NCBI RefSeq assembly: GCF_001705435.1
Contig: NZ_MDEN01000068.1
Coordinates: 1 to 64,000, forward strand
DNA from: Pseudomonas graminis
Lineage (GTDB): Bacteria; Pseudomonadota; Gammaproteobacteria; Pseudomonadales; Pseudomonadaceae
DNA: 64,000 nucleotides
Direction of reading: 5' to 3'
In this document: piece by piece, positions 29,118 to 39,785 of the stretch
How positions within the stretch are numbered: position 1 is the first letter of the stretch
How the letters are laid out: each line of letters opens with the position of its first letter
Position numbers and translations under genes: made by a program
The notes under the pieces: generated by a model
What the model saw: the letters and a program-made list of their open reading frames with translations, nothing else
Told to the model about the DNA's origin: nothing
Databases searched by the model: none

Positions 29118-30185
29118 TCAGAGGCTGGAGCGCTCAATCACTTGCAGGGCCATGCGCTCCAGCAGGGCGTTCATGTGAATGAACTGAGCGAAGCGCTTGT
29201 CCTGGGTCTGGCCGTGGAAGAAGCGGTAGTAGATTTGCTGGACGATGCCCGCCAGACGGAACAGACCGTAGGTGTAGTAAAAATCGAAATTGTCGATGGC
29301 AATGCCCGAGCGCTCGGCGTAGTACGCCACGAACTGCTCACGGGTGAGCATGCCCGGCGCATGGCTGGGCTGGCGCCGCATCAGTTGCACCGGCGCGGGG
29401 TCGTCCGCCTGAATCCAGTACGCCAGACTGTTGCCCAGGTCCATCAGCGGATCACCCAGCGTGGTCAGCTCCCAGTCCAGCACACCGATGATTTGCATCG
29501 GGTTGTCGGGGCCGAGGATCACGTTGTCGAAGCGGTAGTCGTTGTGCACCAGGCTGGAGACGGGGTGGTCCGCCGGCTGCTTTTCGTCCAGCCAGCGCGC
29601 GACCTTTTCCCAGCTTGGGGCATCGGCTGTGCGCGCTTTCTCGTAACGCTCGGTCCAGCCGCGAATCTGCCGCTCAATGTAACCCTGGGGCTTGCCCAGA
29701 TCGCCGAGGCCACAGGCGTTGTAATCCACCTGATGCAGTTCCACCAGCCGATCGATGAAGCTCTTGCACAGGGTTTCGGTCTGCGCGGCATCGAGGTTCA
29801 GCTCGGCGGGCAACTCCGCGCGCAGAATGATGCCCTTGACCCGCTCCATCACGTAAAACTTGGCACCGATCACGCTGTCGTCAGTGCAATGCAGGAACGC
29901 CTTGGGGCAATAGGGGAATGCGTCGCGCAGTTGATTGAGGATGCGGAATTCGCGGCCCATGTCGTGGGCGCTTTTCGCCTTGTGACCGAACGGCGGGCGG
30001 CGCAGAACCAATTCCTGCTCGGGGTACTTCAGCAGGTACGTCAGGTTCGACGCGCCACCGGGAAACTGGCTGATCTGCACGCTACCGCTCAGGCCGGGGA
30101 CGTGGGCTTTCAGGTACGGGTCGATCAATGCAGCGTCGAGCTCTTCGCCGGATCGAACCGGGGTGGACTGGTCGGTGAGCGCCAT
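29118..30185 (-). CDS. APH-family phosphotransferase (ACAD10-like)
   Basis: Protein-kinase-fold phosphotransferase of 355 aa. Seen are GGASNLTYLL (nucleotide-binding loop, about residues 43-52), the catalytic loop LVHNDYRFDNVILG (about 212-225) and IGVLDWELTTLGDPL (the metal-binding Asp). This is the family fused to or adjacent to acyl-CoA dehydrogenases, proposed to phosphorylate hydroxyacyl-CoAs or related lipids; its role here is inferred. It is followed closely by the SDR and preceded by the SCP2-protein terminator. Confidence 0.85.
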   Translation of the reverse strand: MALTDQSTPVRSGEELDAALIDPYLKAHVPGLSGSVQISQFPGGASNLTYLLKYPEQELVLRRPPFGHKAKSAHDMGREFRILNQLRDAFPYCPKAFLHCTDDSVIGAKFYVMERVKGIILRAELPAELNLDAAQTETLCKSFIDRLVELHQVDYNACGLGDLGKPQGYIERQIRGWTERYEKARTADAPSWEKVARWLDEKQPADHPVSSLVHNDYRFDNVILGPDNPMQIIGVLDWELTTLGDPLMDLGNSLAYWIQADDPAPVQLMRRQPSHAPGMLTREQFVAYYAERSGIAIDNFDFYYTYGLFRLAGIVQQIYYRFFHGQTQDKRFAQFIHMNALLERMALQVIERSSL

Positions 30186-30340
30186 GCGTATCCCTGCAGA
30201 TTATTTTGGTGGGCCAGGATCATTGGCTAATCTAATGCGCACCGGCGACCGCGAACAAGGGCTATTGGCGCGGGTGTTACGCCGCAATCAGCCGCCCTGA
30301 TTCACAGGCGGGAGGCGCTGTCTTGCACGTCGCCCGGACG

Positions 30341-30373
30341 AAAAAAAACCGAAGCCGGGCAGCTTCGGTTCTT
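30341..30373 (-). terminator. Rho-independent terminator after the SCP2 gene
   Basis: Perfect 8-bp stem ACCGAAGC/GCTTCGGT (30348-30355 with 30362-30369). On the minus strand it is followed by a run of eight T (A-run 30341-30348). It ends the histidine phosphatase and SCP2 transcript before the phosphotransferase gene. Confidence 0.85.
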
Positions 30374-30392
30374 TCGCAACGGCGGTGCGTCC

Positions 30393-30707
30393 TCAGGAAG
30401 GAAACAGCTCGCTCAGTTTCATCGCCAGCATCATGTCGCCTTCAGCGCGCAGTTTGCCGCCCATGAACGCCTGCATGCCGTCGGTCTCGCCGCTGACGAT
30501 GCCTTCCAGGGTTTCGCCGTCCATCACCAGGGTGACCTGCGCGTCCGGGTTCTCGCCTTCCTGCAATTCGCAGGTGCCGTCCTTGACGATCAGGGAGAAG
30601 TTCTTGGTTTCGTCGATGCGGAAACCGAACACCAGGTCCAGGCCCGCAGCAGCGGCTGGGTTGAACTTGGCTTTCATGGCGTGGACGGCGTTTTCTACGG
30701 AGCTCAT
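30393..30707 (-). CDS. SCP2 sterol-transfer family protein
   Basis: Small soluble protein of 104 aa covering one whole SCP2 domain (FRIDETKNFSLIVKDG, then MDGETLEGIVSGE and the C-terminal MLAMKLSELFPS). The family binds lipids or acyl chains in a hydrophobic tunnel. It is downstream of the histidine phosphatase by 57 bp and followed by a strong terminator, so the two form a short operon. Confidence 0.9.
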   Translation of the reverse strand: MSSVENAVHAMKAKFNPAAAAGLDLVFGFRIDETKNFSLIVKDGTCELQEGENPDAQVTLVMDGETLEGIVSGETDGMQAFMGGKLRAEGDMMLAMKLSELFPS

Positions 30708-30764
30708 GGTGTGATCCTTTTATATGAGTGGTGATGAGCACTTTGCGAGTGCGATTGGCCGGGC

Positions 30765-31475
30765 TCATCGATAGGTGATGAGCTCCGGCGCCTTCATCAG
30801 TTGCAAGTGCGCGTAACTGTTGAAGGAAGCCAGGGACACCTCGCGCTCACGGAACTTCACGTGATTGAGCGAGGTGTTGACGATGTGCCAGTTCAGTTCA
30901 AAAGCCTGGGTGGCCGGCATCTGTGTGATCAGGTGAAGCAGGGCGGTGATGGTGCCACCGGAGGTGAACACGGCGATGCGGTCGCTCGGCCCGGCGCTGT
31001 CGAGGATGCTGCTCAGGCCGGCTTCGACCTGCTCGACGAAGGCCTGCCAGCTCTGCAGGGCGGCGGCGTCGTGATCGCCCACCAGCCAGCGGCGAATGAT
31101 CGCGGCGAACAGGCGCTGGAACTCGGCGCGGTTGTTGGCCGCGTCGCGCATGATCTCGAAGGCGTCCGGTTCTTCATCCAGCATCGCCGGGAGCAGCGCG
31201 CGGATCACGCCTTCTGCGTTGAATTCGTTGAAGGCGATGTCGGTTTCAAGTTCGGGGGTGACAAGGCCGGCGGCGTTGAGCTGGGCGATCACCGTTTCGG
31301 CCGTGTGGCGCTGGCGGAACAAGGCGCCACTGATGCAGCGGTCGAAGTTCAGACCCAGCTGGGCGAGGTGTGCGCCGAGGATTTCCGATTGACGAAAACC
31401 GGTAGGCGACAGGACGTCGTAATCGTCCGCACCAAACGAGGCCTGGCCATGTCGTATGAGATAGATGCTGCCCAC
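30765..31475 (-). CDS. Histidine phosphatase (phosphoglycerate mutase-like) family protein
   Basis: Protein of 236 aa with the catalytic IYLIRHGQASFG motif at the N-terminus (RHG, residues 8-10) and the second catalytic His probably in VFTSGGTITALLHLI, where the usual His is not obvious. The physiological substrate is unknown. GTG start at 31475. It is the first gene of a two-gene unit with the SCP2 protein and diverges from sohB across about 206 bp. Confidence 0.85.
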   Translation of the reverse strand: MGSIYLIRHGQASFGADDYDVLSPTGFRQSEILGAHLAQLGLNFDRCISGALFRQRHTAETVIAQLNAAGLVTPELETDIAFNEFNAEGVIRALLPAMLDEEPDAFEIMRDAANNRAEFQRLFAAIIRRWLVGDHDAAALQSWQAFVEQVEAGLSSILDSAGPSDRIAVFTSGGTITALLHLITQMPATQAFELNWHIVNTSLNHVKFREREVSLASFNSYAHLQLMKAPELITYR

Positions 31476-31681
31476 GACCGCTTCACCCTGGCACGTTGAA
31501 AGTGCTGGGAGGTTATGAGGACGGCCCGCGGTCTGTCAATGAAAAAACATACGCTCGTTTGAATTGGCCGATCTGTCCCGTATTCGCCGTCGCGTCACTG
31601 GCTCGGCCACCGGCGCGCCGGTATGCTTGGCCCCATTCGCGATCCTCTGCCGAGGGTCTGCTGTACCGGTAAGGAGTTTCT

Positions 31682-32704
31682 GTGGAGTTCATTTTCGATT
31701 ACGCCAGCTTCCTGGCAAAGACCGTCACCATCGTGATCGCGATCATTGTGGTGCTGGTGGTCATCGCGTCGATGCGCGGTCGCGGGCGCCGTGGCGCAGG
31801 CGGTCAGTTGCACGTCACCAAACTCAATGACTTCTACAAAGGGCTGCGTGATCGCCTCGAAGGTTCGCTGCTGGACAAGGCGCGGCTCAAGGCGCTGCGC
31901 AAGTCCCAGGCCAAGGAGCTGAAGAAGGACAAGAAGTCCACCGAGGTCAAGTCGCGGGTCTACGTGCTCGACTTTGACGGTGACATCAAGGCTTCGGCCA
32001 CCGAGAACATGCGCAACGAGATCACCGCGCTGCTGGCCCTCGCCACCCCCAAGGATGAAGTGGTGCTGCGCCTGGAGAGCGGCGGCGGCATGGTCCACAG
32101 CTACGGTCTGGCGTCGTCGCAGCTGGCGCGGATTCGTCAGGCGGGCATTCCGCTGACCGTCTGCATTGACAAGGTCGCGGCCAGCGGCGGCTACATGATG
32201 GCGTGCATCGGTACCCGTATTATCAGTGCACCGTTCGCAATCCTCGGGTCGATCGGCGTGGTGGCTCAACTGCCCAACGTCAATCGTCTGCTGAAAAAGC
32301 ATGACATCGATTTCGAAGTGCTGACCGCCGGCGAGTACAAGCGCACGCTGACGGTGTTTGGCGAAAACACCGAGAAGGGCCGTGAGAAATTCCAGGAAGA
32401 TCTGGACATCACCCACGAGCTGTTCAAGAACTTTGTCGCCAGCTACCGCCCGCAGTTGCAGATCGACGAAGTCGCCACCGGCGAGATCTGGCTGGGCATT
32501 GCCGCCAAGGACAAACTGCTGGTGGATGAGCTGAAGACCAGCGATGAATACCTGTCGGAGAAAGCCAAGACCGCCGAGGTGTTCCACCTGCACTACGCCG
32601 AACGCAAGAGCCTGCAACAGCGGGTTGGCATCGCCGCGAGCACGTCGGTTGACCACCTGGTGACAGGGTGGTGGGGCAAGCTGACGCAGCAGCGGTTCTG
32701 GTGA
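31682..32704 (+). CDS. sohB: Inner-membrane S49 peptidase (SohB)
   Basis: Signal-peptide-peptidase-like serine protease of 340 aa. One N-terminal membrane span (about residues 10-30, TVTIVIAIIVVLVVIA) anchors it. The catalytic Ser is S168 in KVAASGGYMMAC and the probable general-base Lys is K220 in AGEYKRTL, the 52-residue spacing expected for the Ser-Lys dyad. GTG start at 31682 with AAGGAG seven bases upstream. It appears monocistronic and is followed by REP palindromes. Confidence 0.92.
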   Translation: MEFIFDYASFLAKTVTIVIAIIVVLVVIASMRGRGRRGAGGQLHVTKLNDFYKGLRDRLEGSLLDKARLKALRKSQAKELKKDKKSTEVKSRVYVLDFDGDIKASATENMRNEITALLALATPKDEVVLRLESGGGMVHSYGLASSQLARIRQAGIPLTVCIDKVAASGGYMMACIGTRIISAPFAILGSIGVVAQLPNVNRLLKKHDIDFEVLTAGEYKRTLTVFGENTEKGREKFQEDLDITHELFKNFVASYRPQLQIDEVATGEIWLGIAAKDKLLVDELKTSDEYLSEKAKTAEVFHLHYAERKSLQQRVGIAASTSVDHLVTGWWGKLTQQRFW

Positions 32705-32747
32705 CTGATCCCTTGAGCGCATCGCGTGAAGGCTGCATGAACCCATT

Positions 32748-32904
32748 GTAGGACCGGCTTTAGCCGGGAAGGGGCCCGAACAGGCGCGACATTGATAGCG
32801 CTCACACTGACCTCTTCCCGGCTGAAGCCGGTCCCACTAAATGCAGCCGTGCAGCTATTGAGATTTACAGTGAACACGAATGTAGGACCGGCTTTAGCCG
32901 GGAA
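32748..32904. repeat. REP palindromes (three)
   Basis: Three copies of GGACCGGCTTTAGCCGGGAA in alternating orientation (32748-32771, 32814-32837, 32881-32904), placed just after sohB in a 330-bp gap that otherwise holds only the terminator at 32962-32994. Confidence 0.87.
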
Positions 32905-32961
32905 GGCGTCGGACCCTACACCGCAAGATTGACGGCGCTTGCACCTTGATTCAGCTGAATT

Positions 32962-32994
32962 AAAAAGCCCCGGCTTCTCGCGAAACCGGGGCTT
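32962..32994 (-). terminator. Rho-independent terminator of the cysI operon
   Basis: Perfect 9-bp stem AAGCCCCGG/CCGGGGCTT (32965-32973 with 32986-32994), followed on the minus strand by a T run (A-run at 32962-32966). It is 41 bp downstream of the DUF934 gene. Confidence 0.85.
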
Positions 32995-33034
32995 CTTATC
33001 AAGCGTGTTTAAACGCGGAATCAGCAGCAGCGAC

Positions 33035-33512
33035 TCAACGCCGCCGAAACAGCGGCAGCGGCTCGTCGGTGGCAGCCTGATAGGTCACGGAAAAGTCCTT
33101 CAGACCTTCCAGCGCCTCGTACGGATCCTTGTCGGCACGAATGGCGAACGCATCGAACCCGCAGCGGTGCAGGTAGAACAGCTGATCGCGCAACACATCG
33201 CCAATCGCCCGCAGCTCGCCCTTGTAACCGTAGCGGTCACGCAGCAAGCGCGCATTGGAGTAGCTGCGGCCGTCGGTGAACGCCGGGAAGTTCAGGGCAA
33301 TGACCTGAAACTGGTCCGCGTCGTCGCCGATTTCTTCGGCTTCCTCGTCGCTGTCCAGCCAGACACCCAGGCCGCCGTCGCGGGCTTTCAGCGCATGGGC
33401 ATGCTCGCGCCACAGGGTCAGCGGCACGATCAGGTCGTCGCAGTTGGACAGGCTGTCGAAGGTTGTGTCCTTGGGCAGCAGGTGCCAGGTCTCGTCGATG
33501 ACCTCGTTGTTC

Positions 33513-33529
<17 letters not shown>
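33035..33529 (-). CDS. DUF934 family protein (cysI partner)
   Basis: Uncharacterised protein of 164 aa that in proteobacteria almost always follows the sulfite/nitrite reductase gene. Visible conserved stretches include VIALNFPAFTDGRSYSNARL and GELRAIGDVLRDQLFYLHRC. A role in assimilatory sulfite reduction is inferred from that linkage. I start at the ATG at 33529 (MQRIIKNNEV), 17 bp inside the end of cysI, so it is translationally coupled. A terminator follows. Confidence 0.88.
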
Positions 33530-35171
<1,642 letters not shown>

Positions 35172-35496
35172 GGTGGTCCTGTTCTCAGGCGGTTCACTGC
35201 TGCTGGGCCAGCCGGAAAGGCGATGCGTTGTCGTCTGCTTTCAGGCTACCGAACAAATCTGCGCGCACGGCCGCGCACTCCTTGCGGAGCCGGGGGAGGT
35301 TACCAGTTTGCAGATATGCGCAAAAGTGATGTTTGAGTATATGCACAGAACCAAAAGTGCTAAGCAGTACGTCGGTCCGGCATAACCTCACTTGTGATAA
35401 GGGCATGGCTCGACTTTACTCTGGCAATGGCCGACGACCCCTGTCGCTGGTCCGCGAGTTTTGCGATCACCCATAAAACAGACAAAAGGCGATGCA

Positions 35497-35610
35497 ATGC
35501 GAAATCACCCGAAAGTTGCCAAATCCGAGAGCCATGTGGATGCATGGGCCATTCTGTTCATTGTCGTGCTGGTGGTGGGGGCGGTGGTGTTCTGGGTGAC
35601 ACACCAGTAG
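35497..35610 (+). CDS. Small single-span membrane protein (37 aa)
   Basis: An open frame starting MRNHPKVAKSESHVDAWA, followed by a strongly hydrophobic segment of about 17 residues (ILFIVVLVVGAVVFWV) and ending THQ. AAAAGGCG lies about 8 bp before the ATG, a good ribosome site. The charged head and single span are typical of bacterial small membrane proteins. I do not recognise its function. It lies between the divergent cysI and the T6SS island. A shift of one base gives a rival, less protein-like frame. Confidence is from composition and RBS only. Confidence 0.65.
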   Translation: MRNHPKVAKSESHVDAWAILFIVVLVVGAVVFWVTHQ

Positions 35611-36354
35611 CGAGGACCTCCACCTATCTGTAGGCCTGCTGCTGGCGAACCCGTTCATGCAGGCACTGCAACGGCGTCTGCGAAATCGGGTTCGCCATCA
35701 TGTCGGCTCCGTCGGGCACCCTATGCCGGCCTTTATAAGGCTGCTCGCCTTGTGAGCGCGGTTAGCCGCCGATCGCTTTGCCATTTCCAGTCTTCATACT
35801 TCGGCCCTCACGATTTAATACTCAGGTGTTTCCGGCTGAATCGGCTAAAGGACCTGCATGTAAAATTTAAATGATGGGTCAGCGTTCGATTAAACAGAAT
35901 GTATATTCGGGCAGCCCACCGATGGCTATAAATCCTCGCTGTTGGTGTTGGCGTTCACAGTGCTGGCTTTAACTGACTTTAAATTCTGGCTTCAGATCCT
36001 TTTCACTTAACGTATCAGAACTTTCCGTAGGATCGCTCCTGATATTTGTAAGAGGTTTCTTGATGTGAAAAGGTGGGTAGCATTTTAATTTTTCAGTCAT
36101 TAGCCTTGCTCCTCAACGTCGGGTGGGATCTGGGCGACGTAGCTGCGGGCCCAAGGCTGTGGGGCCGAAGGGCAGGCTGCCGGGGCCGCGTTGTCCATGC
36201 TCGCACACGCCAATTTTCGCCATCAAAATATCCAGTGTCCAAACGGACGGAAAATCCGTAGACGCAATATTCTTTATTCCCTGCGCGAACTTCATTGATG
36301 TGGGCCGGGGTCACGTTATCGCCTGAGTGATCGATTAATCATTCAATCCTGAAA
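35611..36354. other. AT-richer spacer before the T6SS island
   Basis: About 740 bp with no convincing gene on the plus strand. The part from about 35830 to 36070 is much richer in A and T than its surroundings (for example TGTAAAATTTAAATGATGGG near 35879), as often seen at the edge of acquired DNA. It should contain the promoter of the tssL-vgrG transcript. A possible minus-strand small gene at 36093-36314 is listed separately. Confidence 0.5.
36093..36314 (-). CDS. Possible small protein, uncertain
   Basis: A 73-aa frame with GTG start and CAGGCG about 7 bp upstream. Its first ~42 residues (beginning MTPAHINEVRAGNKEYCVYG) have a balanced, protein-like composition. The remaining 30 residues are Pro/Arg/Ser-rich and look like read-through of GC-rich DNA. 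It could be the 5' part of a damaged gene. I do not recognise it. It lies in the spacer just before the T6SS island, on the opposite strand. Confidence 0.3.
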   Translation of the reverse strand: MTPAHINEVRAGNKEYCVYGFSVRLDTGYFDGENWRVRAWTTRPRQPALRPHSLGPAATSPRSHPTLRSKAND

Positions 36355-37056
36355 ATGCTCTCGGTGTTACCTATGAATTCAATAAGTCATGAGCCCTCCG
36401 GTATTGTGCCGATTAATGTAGACCTTATCTTCCAGGATACCTATTTGCTGGCGGTTGAACTGCGTCACGGTCGCACCATGACCGACAGCAAAACATTGCG
36501 CGAGACGTGTATTGCCCAAGTTGAAGGCGCGCGCAGCGCATTGCAGGAAGCAGGCATGAGCCAGCGCAGTATGGACTTGATCATCCATGCGCAATGCGCG
36601 CTGCTTGATGAAGCCGTGTTGACCAACGTCGGGGACGGCGTCCGACAGATATGGATCAACGAATCGTTGCAGGCCCGCTTATGCGGGCACCATCGAGCGG
36701 GTGAAATCCTGCATGAGCAAATGCGGGAAGTGCTGCGCGAGCCTGCGCCGGACATGCACGTCGTGACCCTATTCCAGCGGGTGATGATGCTGGGATTTCT
36801 GGGCGGTTATCGATCGCTGGATGACGAAGAGCGCATGGTTCTGAAAAACCAGCTGGACGCACTGGCAGGGCCGCAACTGTTCCCGGTGCGGCCGACCTGG
36901 ATTGACGCCAGAGAGCCTGTCCGCACATTCCCCTGGTGGCTACGTTCTCCACTCCTGCACCTGGCAATCGCGGGACTCGCGCTGGTAGTCCTCTGGTGGT
37001 TCCTGAATCGTACGCTCGCCAACATGGTCGACGAGCTTGTCGCGAGGGGCGTCTGA
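36355..37056 (+). CDS. tssL: Type VI secretion TssL (IcmH/DotU family)
   Basis: DotU/IcmH-type inner-membrane protein of 233 aa. The cytoplasmic alpha-helical domain holds VDLIFQDTYLLAVELRHG and LIIHAQCALLDEAVL; one C-terminal membrane span (about residues 200-220, LLHLAIAGLALVVLWWFL) matches the tail-anchored TssL layout. In a full T6SS it links the TssJM membrane complex to the baseplate. The start is uncertain (36355 or the ATG at 36373); neither has a clear ribosome site. TssJ, TssM and TssK are absent here. The stop is 2 bp before vgrG. Confidence 0.85.
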   Translation: MLSVLPMNSISHEPSGIVPINVDLIFQDTYLLAVELRHGRTMTDSKTLRETCIAQVEGARSALQEAGMSQRSMDLIIHAQCALLDEAVLTNVGDGVRQIWINESLQARLCGHHRAGEILHEQMREVLREPAPDMHVVTLFQRVMMLGFLGGYRSLDDEERMVLKNQLDALAGPQLFPVRPTWIDAREPVRTFPWWLRSPLLHLAIAGLALVVLWWFLNRTLANMVDELVARGV

Positions 37057-37058
37057 CC

Positions 37059-39785
37059 ATGACGGACTCACGCCCGGCCTTTTTTGACCACAGCCGTCAC
37101 ACCCTGCGCGTCGACGACTTGAATGCCGACCTCGACGTGCTGACGTTCACGGGCGAAGAACACCTCAGCCAGCCGTTCACCTACGTCATCGAGTTCACCT
37201 CGACGGTTCAGGATATTGGCGCCGGTCACATGCTCGGCAAAGCCGCGCAGTTCACGCTGCACACCGCGCCCCACGTGCTCCCCAGCGCCATGGGCGGTTT
37301 GCCGTTACCCGCCGTACCCCCGCTGCGCACCCTGTGTGGCGTGGTCACCGGTTTCAAATGCCTGTCAGCCTCCAGGGACGAGGCGCGTTACGAAGTCACC
37401 CTTGAACCGCGGCTGGCTCTGCTGTCCCGCGGGCATCAGTACCGTATCTACCAACACATGTCGGTGCCGGAGATTGTCGACAGCATTCTGCGCAGTCGCC
37501 ACGACATGGAAGGCCATGATTTCCGCTTCAAGCTCGTCCGTGACTACCCCCGGCGCGAGCAAGTGATGCAATTCGGCGAAAGCGATCTGGCGTTCATCTC
37601 ACGGCTGCTGGCCGAGGTGGGCATCTGGTTTCGTTTCGCCCACGACGCCCGTCTCGATATCGACGTGATCGAATTCAACGACGATCAGCGCCATTACCAA
37701 TGGCCGCAAATCACGGTGCCGTGTCGCTCGCCCTCGGGGCTGGACAGCCATGACCAGGACGCCGTGTGGCAGCTGCAATCCGACCATTGCGTGGTGGAAA
37801 AGCGCATTCACTTTCGTGCCTACGACCCACGGGATGCCAATGCCTGGCTCGACGGCGAGGTGGACCAGAGCCGCCGCGACACCACCACCTACGGCGAGGC
37901 CTATCACTATGCCGAGCCCTATACCGTGCTGGGCGACGCACGGGATCAGGACGAAGACCTTATAAGCGAAAGCGGTTTCTTCCATGGCCGGCTGCGCCAC
38001 GAACGTTATCTCAATGCCCAGACACGTTTAACTGGCGTCAGCAGCAGTGCGACCCTGGCGCTGGGGCAAATCCTCGACGTCACCGGCGACGCCCCCCACG
38101 CGTTTGAACCCGGCGCCGTGATCACGGGCCTGAGCCTGCGCGCCGCCCGGGACCGCAGTCTGGAAGTCGCCTTCGTGGCCATTCCCTTCAGCGAGACCGT
38201 TTGCTTCCGTCCCCCGGTGCCGCGCAAGCCGCAGCTCGCCGGCACCGTTGCCGCGCGGGTGACCAGCGTCATCGCCAACGACCCCTACAGCCACATCGAC
38301 AAGGAAGGTCGCTACAAGGTCAACTTCCTGTTCGACCGTGATCCCTGGGAGCCCGGTGAAGAAAGTGCGTGGCTGCGTCTGGCCCGGGCCTACGCCGGCG
38401 ACACCCACGGCCTGCACCTGCCGCTGATTGCCGGCACTGAAGTGGCCGTGGCCTTTGAGCATGGCGACCCCGACCGGCCCTACATCGCCCATGCCTTGCA
38501 CGACGACCGGCATCCTGACCCGGTGACCCTGGCGGACCGGGACTTCACCCGTAATGTGCTGCGCACCCCCGCCAACAACAAACTGCGCATGGAAGACGAG
38601 CGCGGCAAGGAGCACGTCAAGCTCAGTACTGACCACAGCGGCAAGAGCCAGCTGAATCTGGGGCATCTGGTGGATGCCAACAAGGACAAGCGCGGCGAAG
38701 GCTTCGAACTGCGCACCGATGGGTGGGGAGCGATTCGCAGCGGCAAAGGGCTGTTCATCAGCGCTGATGAACAGGCCGGCGCCCAAGGGCAGCAGCTGGA
38801 GATGGCAGCGGCGATTGCCCACCTGCAGCACGCGGTGGAGCAACTGCAAGGGCTGTCCCAGGATGCTCAGGCGAGCAGGGCCGAGCCCGCCGGCGTTCAG
38901 GCGCAAGTGGACTTGCTGGAGCAGAATCTCGAACAGCTCAAATCCGCCGTGTTGTTGCTCAGCGCGCCGCAGGGTATCGCCCTCACCAGCGGCAAGCACC
39001 TGCAACTGGCCGCCCACGACAACCTCATGCTCAACGCCGGCGGCGAAGCCGACATCAGCGTGGTCAAGCGGATGTTCATCGGGGTCGGCAAAGGCTTGAG
39101 CCTGTTCGTGCGCCAGCTGGGCATCAAGCTGATCGCCAACCAAGGGCCGGTCACCTTGCAGGCGCAGAACGACACGCTGGAGTTGCTGGCCCGGCAAGGC
39201 CTGAGCATCACCAGCACCGAAGACGAAATCCACATCGTCGCCAAGAAGAAGATCGTGCTCAACGCCGCAGGCAGCTACCTGACGCTGGAGCAGGGTCTCA
39301 TCGAGTCGGGGACGGCGGGCGACCATCTCCTCAAGGCCGCGAGTTTTCAGTTCCTCAAGGGCGGCGCGACCATGGCTGCCGACCATCCCGACTCCCCGAA
39401 ACAGCTGACCCGCCAGCCCCTGCGCCTGAAGCTGGCCGCAACGCCCAACCTTGGCAGCAGCTGGACTCACATGCCCTACAAGCTTTATGCCGATGGCGGA
39501 CTGATCACCGAGGGTGTCATGGACGGCAGCGGGCACGTCGAGGTTGATCATCAGCCGACGACGCAGGAATACCGGCTGGAAATGGCCAACGGCGTCAGCT
39601 ACCGCATTCCCGCCGTGACCACTTACAGCCATCCCGAGCAGGGAAGGCTGGCCAATCAGGGCCTGCACAACCACCGTTCCGCGCCCGACACCCCGGTCAA
39701 TCAGCCGGCTGCACACACCGACCACCGCACGCAGTATGCCGCCGTGCTGAATAACACCGCCGATCAGGAAGAGGAGGCCCCATGA
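37059..39785 (+). CDS. vgrG: T6SS spike protein VgrG with C-terminal extension
   Basis: TssI/VgrG trimeric spike protein of 908 aa, longer than the ~640-aa core. Domains: gp27-like base (about 1-340), gp5-like OB fold (about 420-490, HGDPDRPYIAHALHDD), a helical heptad stretch (about 578-605), DUF2345 beta-helix (about 634-751), then a C-terminal extension (about 771-908) with a transthyretin-like block (PLRLKLAATPNLGSSW to YRLEMANGVSYRIPAV). Extensions of that kind bind effectors in other systems, so it may load the phospholipase encoded immediately downstream. I start at 37059 (MTDSRPAFFDHS). The stop overlaps the effector start (ATGA). Confidence 0.93.
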   Translation: MTDSRPAFFDHSRHTLRVDDLNADLDVLTFTGEEHLSQPFTYVIEFTSTVQDIGAGHMLGKAAQFTLHTAPHVLPSAMGGLPLPAVPPLRTLCGVVTGFKCLSASRDEARYEVTLEPRLALLSRGHQYRIYQHMSVPEIVDSILRSRHDMEGHDFRFKLVRDYPRREQVMQFGESDLAFISRLLAEVGIWFRFAHDARLDIDVIEFNDDQRHYQWPQITVPCRSPSGLDSHDQDAVWQLQSDHCVVEKRIHFRAYDPRDANAWLDGEVDQSRRDTTTYGEAYHYAEPYTVLGDARDQDEDLISESGFFHGRLRHERYLNAQTRLTGVSSSATLALGQILDVTGDAPHAFEPGAVITGLSLRAARDRSLEVAFVAIPFSETVCFRPPVPRKPQLAGTVAARVTSVIANDPYSHIDKEGRYKVNFLFDRDPWEPGEESAWLRLARAYAGDTHGLHLPLIAGTEVAVAFEHGDPDRPYIAHALHDDRHPDPVTLADRDFTRNVLRTPANNKLRMEDERGKEHVKLSTDHSGKSQLNLGHLVDANKDKRGEGFELRTDGWGAIRSGKGLFISADEQAGAQGQQLEMAAAIAHLQHAVEQLQGLSQDAQASRAEPAGVQAQVDLLEQNLEQLKSAVLLLSAPQGIALTSGKHLQLAAHDNLMLNAGGEADISVVKRMFIGVGKGLSLFVRQLGIKLIANQGPVTLQAQNDTLELLARQGLSITSTEDEIHIVAKKKIVLNAAGSYLTLEQGLIESGTAGDHLLKAASFQFLKGGATMAADHPDSPKQLTRQPLRLKLAATPNLGSSWTHMPYKLYADGGLITEGVMDGSGHVEVDHQPTTQEYRLEMANGVSYRIPAVTTYSHPEQGRLANQGLHNHRSAPDTPVNQPAAHTDHRTQYAAVLNNTADQEEEAP

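Noticed and set aside
35624..35701. 25-codon minus-strand frame starting MMANPISQTPLQ
   Set aside because: It has a fair ribosome site but is too short and unrecognised to list without conservation evidence.
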